Of a stretch of 21,507 bases of DNA, positions 14,861 through 21,507 are shown in pieces; position 1 is the stretch's first letter; each line of letters starts with the position of its first letter. Source of the DNA: Oscillospiraceae bacterium (lineage in GTDB: Bacteria > Bacillota > Clostridia > Oscillospirales > JAKOTC01). Below the pieces are notes generated by a model. It saw only the letters and a program-made list of their open reading frames with translations. It searched no databases and was not told the origin of the DNA. The position numbers and the translations under genes were made by a program. The stretch lies in the NCBI GenBank assembly GCA_035353335.1, contig DAOPZJ010000044.1:1-21507 (forward strand), written 5' to 3'.

Positions 14861-14934
14861 TGGCTGCGGAAGAAGGACTTGAACCCTCACAAACAGAGTC
14901 AGAGTCTGCCGTGCTACCATTACACAATTCCGCA
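14861..14934 (-). tRNA. tRNA-Gln (anticodon CTG)
   Basis: The 74 bases form a full cloverleaf with encoded CCA. The acceptor stem TGCGGAA pairs with TTCCGCA, the discriminator base is G, the D arm has TGTAATGGTAGCA, and the anticodon loop CTCTGAC gives anticodon CTG (codon CAG). The T loop contains GGTTCAAGTCC. The mature 5' end lies only about six bases from the predicted transcript start. It is the first gene of the tRNA unit. Confidence 0.95.
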
Positions 14935-14946
14935 ATGGCAACGGTA

Positions 14947-14975
14947 ATTTTATCACACCCCACCTTCTTTGTCAA
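14947..14975 (-). promoter_or_regulatory. Promoter of the tRNA-Gln/tRNA-Pro unit
   Basis: On the - strand TTGACA (14975-14970) is followed after exactly 17 bases by TAAAAT (14952-14947). The transcript would start around 14940, giving the very short leader typical of tRNA genes. It is arranged back-to-back with the acetyltransferase promoter at 15009-15037. Confidence 0.85.
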
Positions 14976-15008
14976 CAGCCCGATAGACATTTTTTCGATT
15001 TTTCAAGG

Positions 15009-15037
15009 TTGTCTTTTACAATCTGTTATGATAAAAT
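15009..15037 (+). promoter_or_regulatory. Promoter of the GNAT acetyltransferase gene
   Basis: TTGTCT (15009-15014) and TAAAAT (15032-15037) are 17 bases apart. The -35 element matches consensus at four positions, the -10 at five. The ribosome site GGAGG follows at 15049-15053 with 7 bases to the ATG, so the leader is only about 17 bases long. Confidence 0.65.
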
Positions 15038-15060
15038 GAGAACTGCCTGGAGGACTGATT

Positions 15061-15819
15061 ATGAAGACAGTACCGTTATGCAAGATGAAAAACATCGCGC
15101 CGCTGTTTTCGTGGAGCGATGATAAATTGATCGTGTCCTGCCTGCAGGGACACAGCGGTAAAGCGTTTACCGATGACCCGGATTTTCCGACAGCAGCGTT
15201 GATCGTCAACTTCGGCTTTTCGTTTGTCGGTGGAAATCCCGCCAGCGTTCAAGCCGTTGAACTTTTGAAATTCGTACCGGCCGGAACCGAATTAATCCCT
15301 CAACCGAATTGGGTTGAGATGATCGAAAACATCCTCGGCCCGAGAGCACAAAGAAGAACGCGTTATGGTTTTAAAAAGGAGCCGGGCGTTTTTAATCGGG
15401 GATTGCTTGAAAGATATGCTGCTGATCTGCCCGACGGATTTTACATAAAACCCATCGATGAAACGATTTATGATCTTTTAAACAAGGAGAGCAGTTTATT
15501 GGGACTCATTGAAAACTTCCCCTCGAAATCGGAGTTCTTGTCAAAAGGTTTCGGCATTGCCGCAATGTATAACAGCAGACCCATTGCAGGCGCATCGTCT
15601 TATATCGTCTATGACGACGGAATTGAAATTGAGATTGAAACCAAACCGGAATACCGGCGCAGAGGGCTGGCTTCGGCCTGCGGCGCACAGCTGATTTTAG
15701 AATGCCTTGATAAAGGTATTTACCCGAGTTGGGATGCGGCGAATATGCCTTCTTGCCTGCTGGCACAGAAACTGGGTTATGCCTTCGCAGGTGAATATCG
15801 TTCTTATTCCATCGGCTGA
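15061..15819 (+). CDS. GNAT-family N-acetyltransferase
   Basis: The protein has 252 residues, probably soluble, in two parts. Residues 1-110 are an N-terminal domain of the type found in the GNAT_acetyltran (PF12746-like) group. Residues 125-252 are the acetyltransferase domain, with an acetyl-CoA-binding motif A in ETKPEYRRRGLASACG (RRRGLA at 199-204) and the late motif CLLAQKLGYAFAGEYRSY typical of the fold. The start is fixed by GGAGG 7 bases upstream and a promoter just before it. The acetyl acceptor is unknown; this group includes self-protection and amino-acid or aminoglycoside-like substrates, none of which the context supports. It is transcribed away from the tRNA unit. Confidence 0.85.
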   Translation: MKTVPLCKMKNIAPLFSWSDDKLIVSCLQGHSGKAFTDDPDFPTAALIVNFGFSFVGGNPASVQAVELLKFVPAGTELIPQPNWVEMIENILGPRAQRRTRYGFKKEPGVFNRGLLERYAADLPDGFYIKPIDETIYDLLNKESSLLGLIENFPSKSEFLSKGFGIAAMYNSRPIAGASSYIVYDDGIEIEIETKPEYRRRGLASACGAQLILECLDKGIYPSWDAANMPSCLLAQKLGYAFAGEYRSYSIG

Positions 15820-15861
15820 AAGTTTGAAAAATATTGTCAAATTCCGGAGTTTTATTCTTCT

Positions 15862-15870
15862 TGGTATAGT
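15862..15870 (+). promoter_or_regulatory. Possible extended -10 promoter of the lipoprotein gene
   Basis: TGGTATAGT has the TGn-TATAnT form of an extended -10 element and lies 43 bases before the chosen start of the lipoprotein gene. No good -35 hexamer stands 17 bases upstream, although TTGTCA occurs at 15834-15839 (25 bases away). This is a weak prediction. Confidence 0.35.
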
Positions 15871-15912
15871 CAAAAGTATAAAACATCCATAACCTAAAGG
15901 ATGATTACTAAA

Positions 15913-17628
15913 ATGAAAAAAACGCTTTCCCTTATCCTTTCCCTGATGCTCTTAGCCACCGGCTGCGCGTTTATTTCGCTTCCCGGGGAAACCGATTCCA
16001 CCTCTGTTTCGCCTTCATCGTCTTTAGGTTCTTCCTATACCCCACCGGTCGTCTCTCAAACCTTTGAGCGCGACCCGAGCGAGTCGGAGGGTTTCACCGG
16101 CAGTTGGGTGGTCAACACCGAATATACCCGCGAAAAGGTAATTGCCGGGCAGTTTACAGCCGAGACCAATGCAGGCGGCGCAAAGGAGTTCGCTTTAAGT
16201 TTTGTCAAAGCCAATCTCGCGCCGTTCGGCGTCGTTGATATCAATATCGGCGATTTCAGCGTTTCTGCGCATACAGGCATCGACAGCGGTATTTTTTATA
16301 AAGACGCGGGTGTCTATCTGGCTGAATATCCGATTAATTTTAAAACGGTCTCGGAGGTTCCGGGGATTGAAAATCAAACCTATCTGGCCGATGAACAGAA
16401 GTTTGAATGCCTGATCTGGATTCAGGTTGTTTTAAAGCAAAATGCGTCGAGTTGCCTTTTACTCGGTTTCGTGACCAATCAGGACGAGCGCATTTCCACT
16501 TATAAGCAGCTGTACGAGTTCTTATGTGAGGATCTTTCTTACGATAAAACGTTTTATACGCCGCCGAAGACCTTTGAATCCCCGGATGCGGTGTCTGTCT
16601 CCAAAATCCTCGGCAACCATAAAATTTCAAGTGCTTTGACGCTTGATAACGGCAATATTGCAATGCTTCTGTATGAAGTCGACGAGTCTGACCCGGTCAG
16701 CAAGGTTCAGTATTATTTGAAGATTTTTAAACCAGATTTTAAAACAGCCGTCAATTTCATCAAGCTTTGGAAAGGACATGCCGATGTCGGTCTTGAACGG
16801 ATTAACAACGGAAATTTCCTCGTTTGGCAGACGCAGAGTTTCGTTGAAGACGACGGAACGGTAAAGGCCGCCTATTCCGAGCGGCGTTTTGATATAAACG
16901 GAAATCAACTCTCCTCCGATGTAAAATCGGGGAATTATTCGTATCTTTCCGACGGAACCTATATCCTGCAGGATGCCGATGGGAGTTTGTATCTTGTCAA
17001 GAGCAACGGTGAATTCACACTGTTGATGACAGGAGTCATTGGTAATGATCCTGACGGAATGGATAGTTATAGTTATGCTTTCAAAGCGCGTATTGACGAT
17101 ACGCATTTTGCCTATTCTTACTTGGGTTATGAATCAACCGAAGATAAGGGCGTGTTCGACATCGAAAGCCGAACAGCGACTCCTTTCCCTTCCGTCGGGA
17201 ATTTCAATTTCACGCAGGCATTCGGAGTAAAATTCGCCGCAAACACTGTCTTAGAATATGACGAAGATCAATATCAACTCTATCTTTGCACAATCGGTGC
17301 TACCGGCAGGCCGATTTTAATCAGCAAAGGCAATGAAAAGTCAAACGGGTCTCTTCCGGCTGCATTCTCCGGGGACGGCAAGTTTTTCGCTTTTGCGGAA
17401 AAGACCGGAAAGACGACTTATAACATCACAGTTGTCGACACGAAATATACTTGGATCGCCGCACAAATAACCGTGATCGGCGAGCCGAACGCGCTTGCGA
17501 TTTCCGGACGGACGCTGTTGGTTTTCACCGAAAATAAGAAACTAACTTCGGTGGAATTCTCCGATGTGCCGGCTGTATTGCCTACAGATGGGTATCTCAA
17601 TAACCCGATAATTAATACAGGGTGGTGA
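15913..17628 (+). CDS. Predicted extracytoplasmic lipoprotein of unknown function
   Basis: The 571-residue protein starts with a type II signal peptide, MKKTLSLILSLMLLATGC, so C18 would be lipidated and the protein anchored on the outer face of the membrane. Residues 25-45 are a Ser/Thr/Pro-rich linker. Residues 50-190 form a mixed domain, and from about 205 to the end there are repeated beta-rich segments with recurring ILGNH, LDNGNIAMLLYE, INNGNFLVWQT, LSDGTYILQDADGS and GDGKFFAFAE patterns that suggest a beta-propeller-like sensor or binding domain. I recognise no named family. ATG 15913 is preferred over 15901 because GGATGA lies 8 bases upstream of it and the signal peptide begins there. 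No partner gene is evident. Confidence 0.8.
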   Translation: MKKTLSLILSLMLLATGCAFISLPGETDSTSVSPSSSLGSSYTPPVVSQTFERDPSESEGFTGSWVVNTEYTREKVIAGQFTAETNAGGAKEFALSFVKANLAPFGVVDINIGDFSVSAHTGIDSGIFYKDAGVYLAEYPINFKTVSEVPGIENQTYLADEQKFECLIWIQVVLKQNASSCLLLGFVTNQDERISTYKQLYEFLCEDLSYDKTFYTPPKTFESPDAVSVSKILGNHKISSALTLDNGNIAMLLYEVDESDPVSKVQYYLKIFKPDFKTAVNFIKLWKGHADVGLERINNGNFLVWQTQSFVEDDGTVKAAYSERRFDINGNQLSSDVKSGNYSYLSDGTYILQDADGSLYLVKSNGEFTLLMTGVIGNDPDGMDSYSYAFKARIDDTHFAYSYLGYESTEDKGVFDIESRTATPFPSVGNFNFTQAFGVKFAANTVLEYDEDQYQLYLCTIGATGRPILISKGNEKSNGSLPAAFSGDGKFFAFAEKTGKTTYNITVVDTKYTWIAAQITVIGEPNALAISGRTLLVFTENKKLTSVEFSDVPAVLPTDGYLNNPIINTGW

Positions 17629-17691
17629 CATCAGATATAAACTTTAATTTTCTCGCAACCATTTAAATTTTCAGAAAGACGGATCAACAAC

Positions 17692-18345
17692 ATGAAAGCA
17701 TTGATTGTGTGGGGCGGCTGGAACGGCCATACCCCAAAAGAAACAGGCGATTTATTCGCCGAAATTTTACGCGGTGAAGGTTTTGAAGTGACGATTTCGG
17801 ATACACTCGATTATCTGGCTGACCTTGACAACTTGCGTACTTTTGATCTTTTTGTCCCTATCTGGACGATGGGTGAGATCGACGGAAAATACTGCGACAA
17901 CGTCTGCACGGCAGTCGCCGAGGGCATGGGCATCGCGGGCTGCCACGGCGGCATGTGCGATTCTTTCCGAAACAGTACGCAATGGCAGTTTTTGACCGGT
18001 TCCCAGTGGGTTGCGCATCCCGGAAACGACGGAACCGATTACCGCATCAATATTGTTAAATCTTCGTCTTCTCCGATTATCGACGGCATCGGGGACTTTG
18101 ACGTATCCAGCGAGCAATATTATATCCATGTCGACCCGGCGGCTAATGTGCTTGCCACTACCGCTTTCCCGACGGTAAACGGGCCTCATGCCGCGAACGG
18201 TTCGGTCGCCGTTCCGGTTGTCTATACGAAATTATGGGGTGAGGGACGCGTATTTTACAGTTCTCTCGGCCATACCTATCAGATCTTCGAAATCGCCGAG
18301 GCAAAAGAATTGATGCGCCGCGGCTTTTTGTGGGCAACAAGATAA
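17692..18345 (+). CDS. ThuA-like domain protein
   Basis: The protein has 217 residues and a glutamine-amidotransferase-like fold of the ThuA family. Features are the N-terminal KALIVWGGWNGHTPKE, the FDLFVPIWTMGEID segment, GIAGCHGGMCDSFRN in the middle (the usual G-H-G turn), and GEGRVFYSSLGHTYQIFEI near the C-terminus. ThuA takes part with the oxidoreductase ThuB in bacterial use of trehalose and related disaccharides through 3-keto sugars. Here a Gfo/Idh/MocA oxidoreductase follows 24 bases downstream, giving the same pairing. The substrate here is not known. The ribosome site is weak. There is no signal peptide, so it acts in the cytoplasm. Confidence 0.88.
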   Translation: MKALIVWGGWNGHTPKETGDLFAEILRGEGFEVTISDTLDYLADLDNLRTFDLFVPIWTMGEIDGKYCDNVCTAVAEGMGIAGCHGGMCDSFRNSTQWQFLTGSQWVAHPGNDGTDYRINIVKSSSSPIIDGIGDFDVSSEQYYIHVDPAANVLATTAFPTVNGPHAANGSVAVPVVYTKLWGEGRVFYSSLGHTYQIFEIAEAKELMRRGFLWATR

Positions 18346-18369
18346 ATACACGGGAGGTTATTAATCGAT

Positions 18370-19473
18370 ATGAAAAAAGCAAAAATCGGTTTTTTGGGCT
18401 GCGGTAATATCAGCGGCATCTATTTTAAAAACCTGACACAGACCTTCACAAATACCGAAGTCTACGCTGCCGCCGACCTGATTCACGAGCGGGTAAAAAC
18501 CAAAACTGAAGAATTCCACGTACCGCACATCATGACTTTCGAGCAGATGCTTGAATGCCCTGAAATTGACATCATCCTAAACATCACCACTCCGCAATCC
18601 CATTACGAGCTTTCCAAAAGAGCGCTCGAAGCCGGTAAAAACGTCTATGTCGAAAAGCCGCTGTCACTGACCATCGAACAGGGTCGTGAATTGGTGGAAC
18701 TGGCCGAGAAAAAAGGGCTTTTGCTCGGCGGAGCGCCAGACACTTTTATGGGTGCGGGCATTCAAACTTGCCGCAAATTCCTGGACGACGGCATCATCGG
18801 AAAACCCATCGGCGCTTGTGCGTTCATGGTCTGCCACGGGCATGAGAGCTGGCACCCCGGTCCCGAATTTTATTATAAAACCGGCGGCGGCCCGATGCTC
18901 GATATGGGCCCGTATTACATGACTGCGCTGGTCAATCTGCTCGGTCCGGTCAAAGCGGTTGCGGCGATGCAAAATATCACTTTCCCGACCCGCACGATCA
19001 CCAGCCAGCCCAAATTCGGGACCGTTGTTAATGTTGAAGTTCCGACCCATGTCGCGGGTACGATGCGGTTTGCAAACGACGCCATCGCCACCGTGATCAT
19101 GAGCTTTGACGTCTGGGCCAGTCAGCTGCCGCGCATTGAAATCTACGGAACGCTGGGTACAATAATCGTACCAGATCCGAATACTTTCGGCGGCCCGGTT
19201 TTAGTCAAGACTAAAAACTCGCCAAATTTTACAGAGATGCCGCTCACCCATCCGTATGCAGAAAACAGCCGCGGACTCGGCGTCTCGGACATGGCACAGG
19301 CGCTGGAGGACGGCGTTAAAAACCGCGCCAACTGCTCACTGACCAACCACGTGCTTGAGATCATGTGCGGCTTCGGCATCAGCGGAGAACCCAATAAGTT
19401 TTATAAGCTCAAATCCACTTGCAAACGCCCTGCCCCGCTACCCTGCGATCCGATCCCGGGCGGTGTCAAGTAA
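18370..19473 (+). CDS. Gfo/Idh/MocA family NAD(P)-dependent oxidoreductase
   Basis: This is a cytoplasmic sugar or polyol dehydrogenase of 367 residues. The Rossmann motif is KIGFLGCGNISG (residues 5-16), the conserved EKPLS motif puts the catalytic lysine at K96, and the substrate domain has GGGPMLDMGPYYMTALVNLL with D178. In the usual DxGxH pattern the histidine is catalytic; here that position is Y182. I recall related sequences with this GGGPM-DMGPY arrangement, so this is probably a subfamily trait and not damage. GGGAGG lies 12 bases before the ATG, a rather long spacing. Together with the ThuA-like protein it resembles ThuB/ThuA. A strong terminator follows. Confidence 0.93.
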   Translation: MKKAKIGFLGCGNISGIYFKNLTQTFTNTEVYAAADLIHERVKTKTEEFHVPHIMTFEQMLECPEIDIILNITTPQSHYELSKRALEAGKNVYVEKPLSLTIEQGRELVELAEKKGLLLGGAPDTFMGAGIQTCRKFLDDGIIGKPIGACAFMVCHGHESWHPGPEFYYKTGGGPMLDMGPYYMTALVNLLGPVKAVAAMQNITFPTRTITSQPKFGTVVNVEVPTHVAGTMRFANDAIATVIMSFDVWASQLPRIEIYGTLGTIIVPDPNTFGGPVLVKTKNSPNFTEMPLTHPYAENSRGLGVSDMAQALEDGVKNRANCSLTNHVLEIMCGFGISGEPNKFYKLKSTCKRPAPLPCDPIPGGVK

Positions 19474-19494
19474 GTCACTTATAACCTGATCATC

Positions 19495-19530
19495 AAAAAA
19501 CCCACGCATTATGCGGTGCGTGGGTTTTTC
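19495..19530 (+). terminator. Bidirectional rho-independent terminator
   Basis: The 8-bp stem CCCACGCA/TGCGTGGG (19501-19508 with 19517-19524) has an 8-base loop and is followed by five T on the + strand. On the - strand it is followed by six T. It therefore ends both the oxidoreductase transcript and the convergent small gene. Confidence 0.9.
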
Positions 19531-19533
19531 TGA

Positions 19534-19845
19534 TTACAGCAATCGGCGGAAAGCGAGCCTGGAGTCGACTTCCGTCCGGTAAGGAATCTCCCCGCAGTTC
19601 CCGTTTTGAGGGGTTTTGCCGGCATCTGTTGCAGTGTTTTTAAACAGATAGAATTTTTCAAACAGTTTCATAAAAATTGTTCCTCTTATTTTACAAATTC
19701 GCTGCGGCAGTTCTTTGTGAAAAAACAGAGTGATCGAACTGACGGTTTTAATGCCGCAAAGTCGGTCAGCAAATTCCGTTTGGTTCATGTTTTTTTCTAT
19801 TCGCGCGTCGTAAATAAGACGCTCCGTTTCATCTATATTAAACAT
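19534..19845 (-). CDS. Small protein with XRE-like helix-turn-helix N-terminus
   Basis: The frame encodes 103 residues. Residues 5-35 (ETERLIYDARIEKNMNQTEF and the following ADRLCGIKTVS) resemble the first two to three helices of an XRE/lambda-repressor helix-turn-helix, but the usual recognition-helix pattern and downstream helices are not recognisable, so the domain may be divergent or broken. A strong AGGAGG (19860-19855) 9 bases before the ATG fixes the start and excludes the longer upstream frame. A second site GAGGAA with ATG 19671 8 bases later is in the same frame and could give a 45-residue product starting MKLFEKFYLFKN. A promoter and repeat array are upstream and a terminator just downstream. 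I cannot assign a function. Confidence 0.55.
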   Translation of the reverse strand: MFNIDETERLIYDARIEKNMNQTEFADRLCGIKTVSSITLFFHKELPQRICKIRGTIFMKLFEKFYLFKNTATDAGKTPQNGNCGEIPYRTEVDSRLAFRRLL

Positions 19846-19887
19846 GTTGTCATACCTCCTAAAAACCGCTCTCCGTCCTGCTTTCAA

Positions 19888-19917
19888 AGTATATCGAACG
19901 CATCGGTTGAGTTCCAA
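19888..19917 (-). promoter_or_regulatory. Promoter of the small XRE-like gene
   Basis: On the - strand TTGGAA (19917-19912) and TATACT (19893-19888) are 18 bases apart. The transcript would start near 19881, about 35 bases before the ATG. The leftmost GTTGAG repeat (19905-19911) lies between the two elements and touches the -35. Confidence 0.55.
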
Positions 19918-19954
19918 CAATCAGAAGTTGAGTTTTGCCAAACCATTGGTTGAG
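19905..19954. repeat. Three direct GTTGAG repeats spaced by two helical turns
   Basis: The core GTTGAG, each time preceded by G or A as RGTTGAG, occurs at 19905-19911, 19926-19932 and 19948-19954. Start-to-start spacing is 21 and 22 bases, so all copies face the same side of the helix. The leftmost lies inside the promoter spacer of the small gene and the others upstream of its -35. Core and spacing resemble the paired direct repeats bound by LytTR-type response regulators (GTTNRK core, 21-22 base period), but no such regulator is encoded in this window. The repeats are seen; the role is inferred. Confidence 0.45.
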
Positions 19955-19972
19955 CGACCCGTGTTATAACGA

Positions 19973-20005
19973 ATAAGGCAGCTTCCGAGCCGGAAGCTGC
20001 CTTAT
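19973..20005 (-). terminator. Long hairpin after the M23 peptidase gene
   Basis: A perfect 14-bp stem (ATAAGGCAGCTTCC with GGAAGCTGCCTTAT) encloses a 5-base loop, 12 bases past the peptidase stop codon. The following U tract on the - strand is poor (TCGTTATAAC), so it may end transcription inefficiently or mainly stabilise the transcript 3' end. Confidence 0.7.
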
Positions 20006-20017
20006 AAGATTAGTTAA

Positions 20018-21507
20018 TTAACCTGTTATAAACGATTTTGGATTAATTCTGTTGCCGTCTTTGATGATCTCAAAGTGGCAGTGGTTGCCGGTGGAGTTTC
20101 CGGTGCTGCCCACCAATCCGATGACGTCTCCTTTTTCCACTTTATCGCCGACCTTGACCAGAATCTTGCTGCAATGGCCGTATCGGGTCTCATATCCGTT
20201 TCCGTGGTCGATGACGATCTCTTTGCCGTAACTGGAGCTCCCACTGTGCACATAGACGACGACGCCGCCGTCGGCCGCGTAGATGTTCGTTCCCTTCGGC
20301 GCTCCGATGTCCAAACCATAATGGCCTTTATACCCCAACCAACCGCAGGTAATATGCCCTCCATCCACCGGCCACATAAATTTACCGGTCACTGTCACGC
20401 CGTTGAAATCTGCGATGGACGGCGCTGATTTCGGAACCGCTTTGGTACCGACTTTCTTAATGGCATTGCGGGGTTCCTTGGTGACGGTGGAACTGATAAT
20501 TTCACGCGAGACCTCGACGCCGTTGACTTTGATGATGTCGGCTACAATCTCCTGGGTGCCGTTACGCCCGGCGGTAGTGATTTCGGTTTGCCCCTCATAG
20601 AGCGAGGACGAATATTTTACCGTTGTCTCGTAAGGAAGGGCTTCCTGATAAGTTACGCGTATCGAGATTTTTACCGGTAAGAATGGCTCGGGCACAGTGA
20701 TCTTTAATACTTTCCCTTTGCTGATCTTTGAAGCAATATCGGGATTTAATTTCAACAGCGTTTCTTCGGTCAATCCGTTTTTTTCCGCGATAACAGAAGT
20801 TGTGTCATTTTTGACACAGGTATATTTTACGGTCGTGGTGTCAACCTTTCCCAAAGTTGTAACCGCCTGATCATAGGTTTTGATATTAACTGTCGGATAC
20901 ATACCAGATTCGAAGGTGACGTCGTTTAAAAATCCCACAACAGCGTTCTTCTCACTGCTGTGATACGGTTCAAGCAGCGAATCCATGAACGTCTTAAGCT
21001 TTTCCTGTTCGGTGACCGCAAGCAAGAATTTACCGTCTATGTATACGCCGATTGCCTCATCGACTTCATCGCCGAGAACTGCAGATAAGAAAGTATTGAC
21101 AAACTGTTCGGTATCCTGAATTTTAGCGGCCGCAATATGAGATATTTTATAAATCGGCGTCGCTGAAAAATTATATCTGGTCTCTATTCCGATGATGCGG
21201 TCCTCGATGCTGGCGACGGCATCATCATAAACGCTCTCGTTTTTGATATAGCCGAGATCGATGCCGTTATATTCGACCCGCAGCGCAACCTCCAAGCCGT
21301 TCCAAACCAATAGCGAGCCGATCAATAAGATCAATGCAAGAACAGGTGAAAAAATCCGGACACTGTACTTGAAAACACGCTGTCGGATTGAACGTTCATA
21401 CTGGGTAATTCGTTTGTCGCAGACTGTCAGCTGTTTATTATCTGTACGAACAAGCAGTTTACGCTCTTCCTTGATTCCTTCGAGTTCCCGGCGCTGCTTC
21501 GCGATCT
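20018..21507 (-). CDS. Membrane-anchored LysM-G5-M23 murein endopeptidase, N-terminus outside the window
   Basis: This is a cell-wall hydrolase that would cleave peptide cross-links outside the membrane. The frame is open to the window edge with no stop or ATG in its first 57 visible codons, so the TTG at 21334 is internal and at least 495 residues exist. Order in visible numbering: a charged cytoplasmic segment 1-50 (basic, possibly coiled coil), a membrane helix 51-71, an extracellular domain, a LysM at about 226-273, a G5 domain at about 276-354, and an M23 domain at about 376-493. The zinc and catalytic residues are intact: H395 and D399 (GHYGLDIGAP), H444 (RYGHCSK) and H475/H477 (GNHCHFEI). 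An uncleaved anchor plus LysM implies action close to the membrane, for example in sporulation or cell growth; which one is unknown. Confidence 0.93.
   Translation of the reverse strand, partial: IAKQRRELEGIKEERKLLVRTDNKQLTVCDKRITQYERSIRQRVFKYSVRIFSPVLALILLIGSLLVWNGLEVALRVEYNGIDLGYIKNESVYDDAVASIEDRIIGIETRYNFSATPIYKISHIAAAKIQDTEQFVNTFLSAVLGDEVDEAIGVYIDGKFLLAVTEQEKLKTFMDSLLEPYHSSEKNAVVGFLNDVTFESGMYPTVNIKTYDQAVTTLGKVDTTTVKYTCVKNDTTSVIAEKNGLTEETLLKLNPDIASKISKGKVLKITVPEPFLPVKISIRVTYQEALPYETTVKYSSSLYEGQTEITTAGRNGTQEIVADIIKVNGVEVSREIISSTVTKEPRNAIKKVGTKAVPKSAPSIADFNGVTVTGKFMWPVDGGHITCGWLGYKGHYGLDIGAPKGTNIYAADGGVVVYVHSGSSSYGKEIVIDHGNGYETRYGHCSKILVKVGDKVEKGDVIGLVGSTGNSTGNHCHFEIIKDGNRINPKSFITG

Noticed and set aside
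14594..14975. tRNA locus as an integration site for a mobile element
   Set aside because: There is no integrase, no repeated tRNA 3' end and no phage-like gene nearby.
14769..14990. 73-codon - strand frame across tRNA-Gln
   Set aside because: It reads straight through a well-folded tRNA and has no ribosome site.
19606..19953. 115-codon + strand frame opposite the small XRE-like gene
   Set aside because: It covers the promoter, the repeats and the AGGAGG of the opposite gene, and has no ribosome site of its own.

Overview
The window looks like chromosomal DNA of a Gram-positive member of the class Clostridia, probably an uncultured relative of the Oscillospiraceae/Ruminococcaceae. The evidence is AGGAGG-type ribosome sites, sigma-A-type promoters, a LysM-G5-M23 cell-wall enzyme, and a purine operon in which the bifunctional PurH is replaced by two separate proteins. 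The taxon is an inference. I see no phage, insertion sequence or CRISPR array.

Region 1 (1-8938, + strand) is one tightly packed run of genes. It begins inside purM and continues with purN, a PurO-type IMP cyclohydrolase, a stand-alone AICAR transformylase and purD, which together cover GAR and AIR formation and the last two steps to IMP. Without a visible terminator it runs on into a YhhN/TMEM86 membrane protein, a cytoplasmic GH13 amylase-family enzyme, an M55 (DppA-type) D-aminopeptidase and a xylose-isomerase-like TIM-barrel protein. Most junctions are 4-base overlaps or gaps of at most about 45 bases, so co-transcription is likely.

Region 2 (8939-12212, - strand) is an ABC-2 exporter operon: ATPase, first permease, a small DUF6886-like protein, second permease. 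A near-perfect sigma-A promoter lies about 160 bases upstream of the ATPase, leaving a leader rich in hairpins. The operon ends base-to-base against region 1. Upstream on the same strand are two half-size chromate-transporter genes (12253-13388) and a class I methyltransferase (13652-14449).

Region 3 (14594-15037) holds tRNA-Gln(CTG) and tRNA-Pro(CGG) on the - strand, with a clear promoter and terminator and a spacer full of inverted repeats. A divergent promoter drives a GNAT-type acetyltransferase (15061-15819). It is followed by an uncharacterised lipoprotein (15913-17628), then a ThuA-like protein and a Gfo/Idh/MocA oxidoreductase (17692-19473), which resemble the ThuA/ThuB sugar-oxidising pair. 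A bidirectional terminator closes that unit.

Region 4 (19534-21507, - strand) has a small gene with an XRE-like N-terminus and an internal ribosome site. Upstream of it are three helically phased GTTGAG repeats, then a 14-bp hairpin and a membrane-anchored LysM-G5-M23 endopeptidase whose reading frame stays open to the window edge. The observations most worth checking are the DUF6886 gene inside the exporter, the phased repeats near the small gene, and the structured leader and inter-tRNA spacer.
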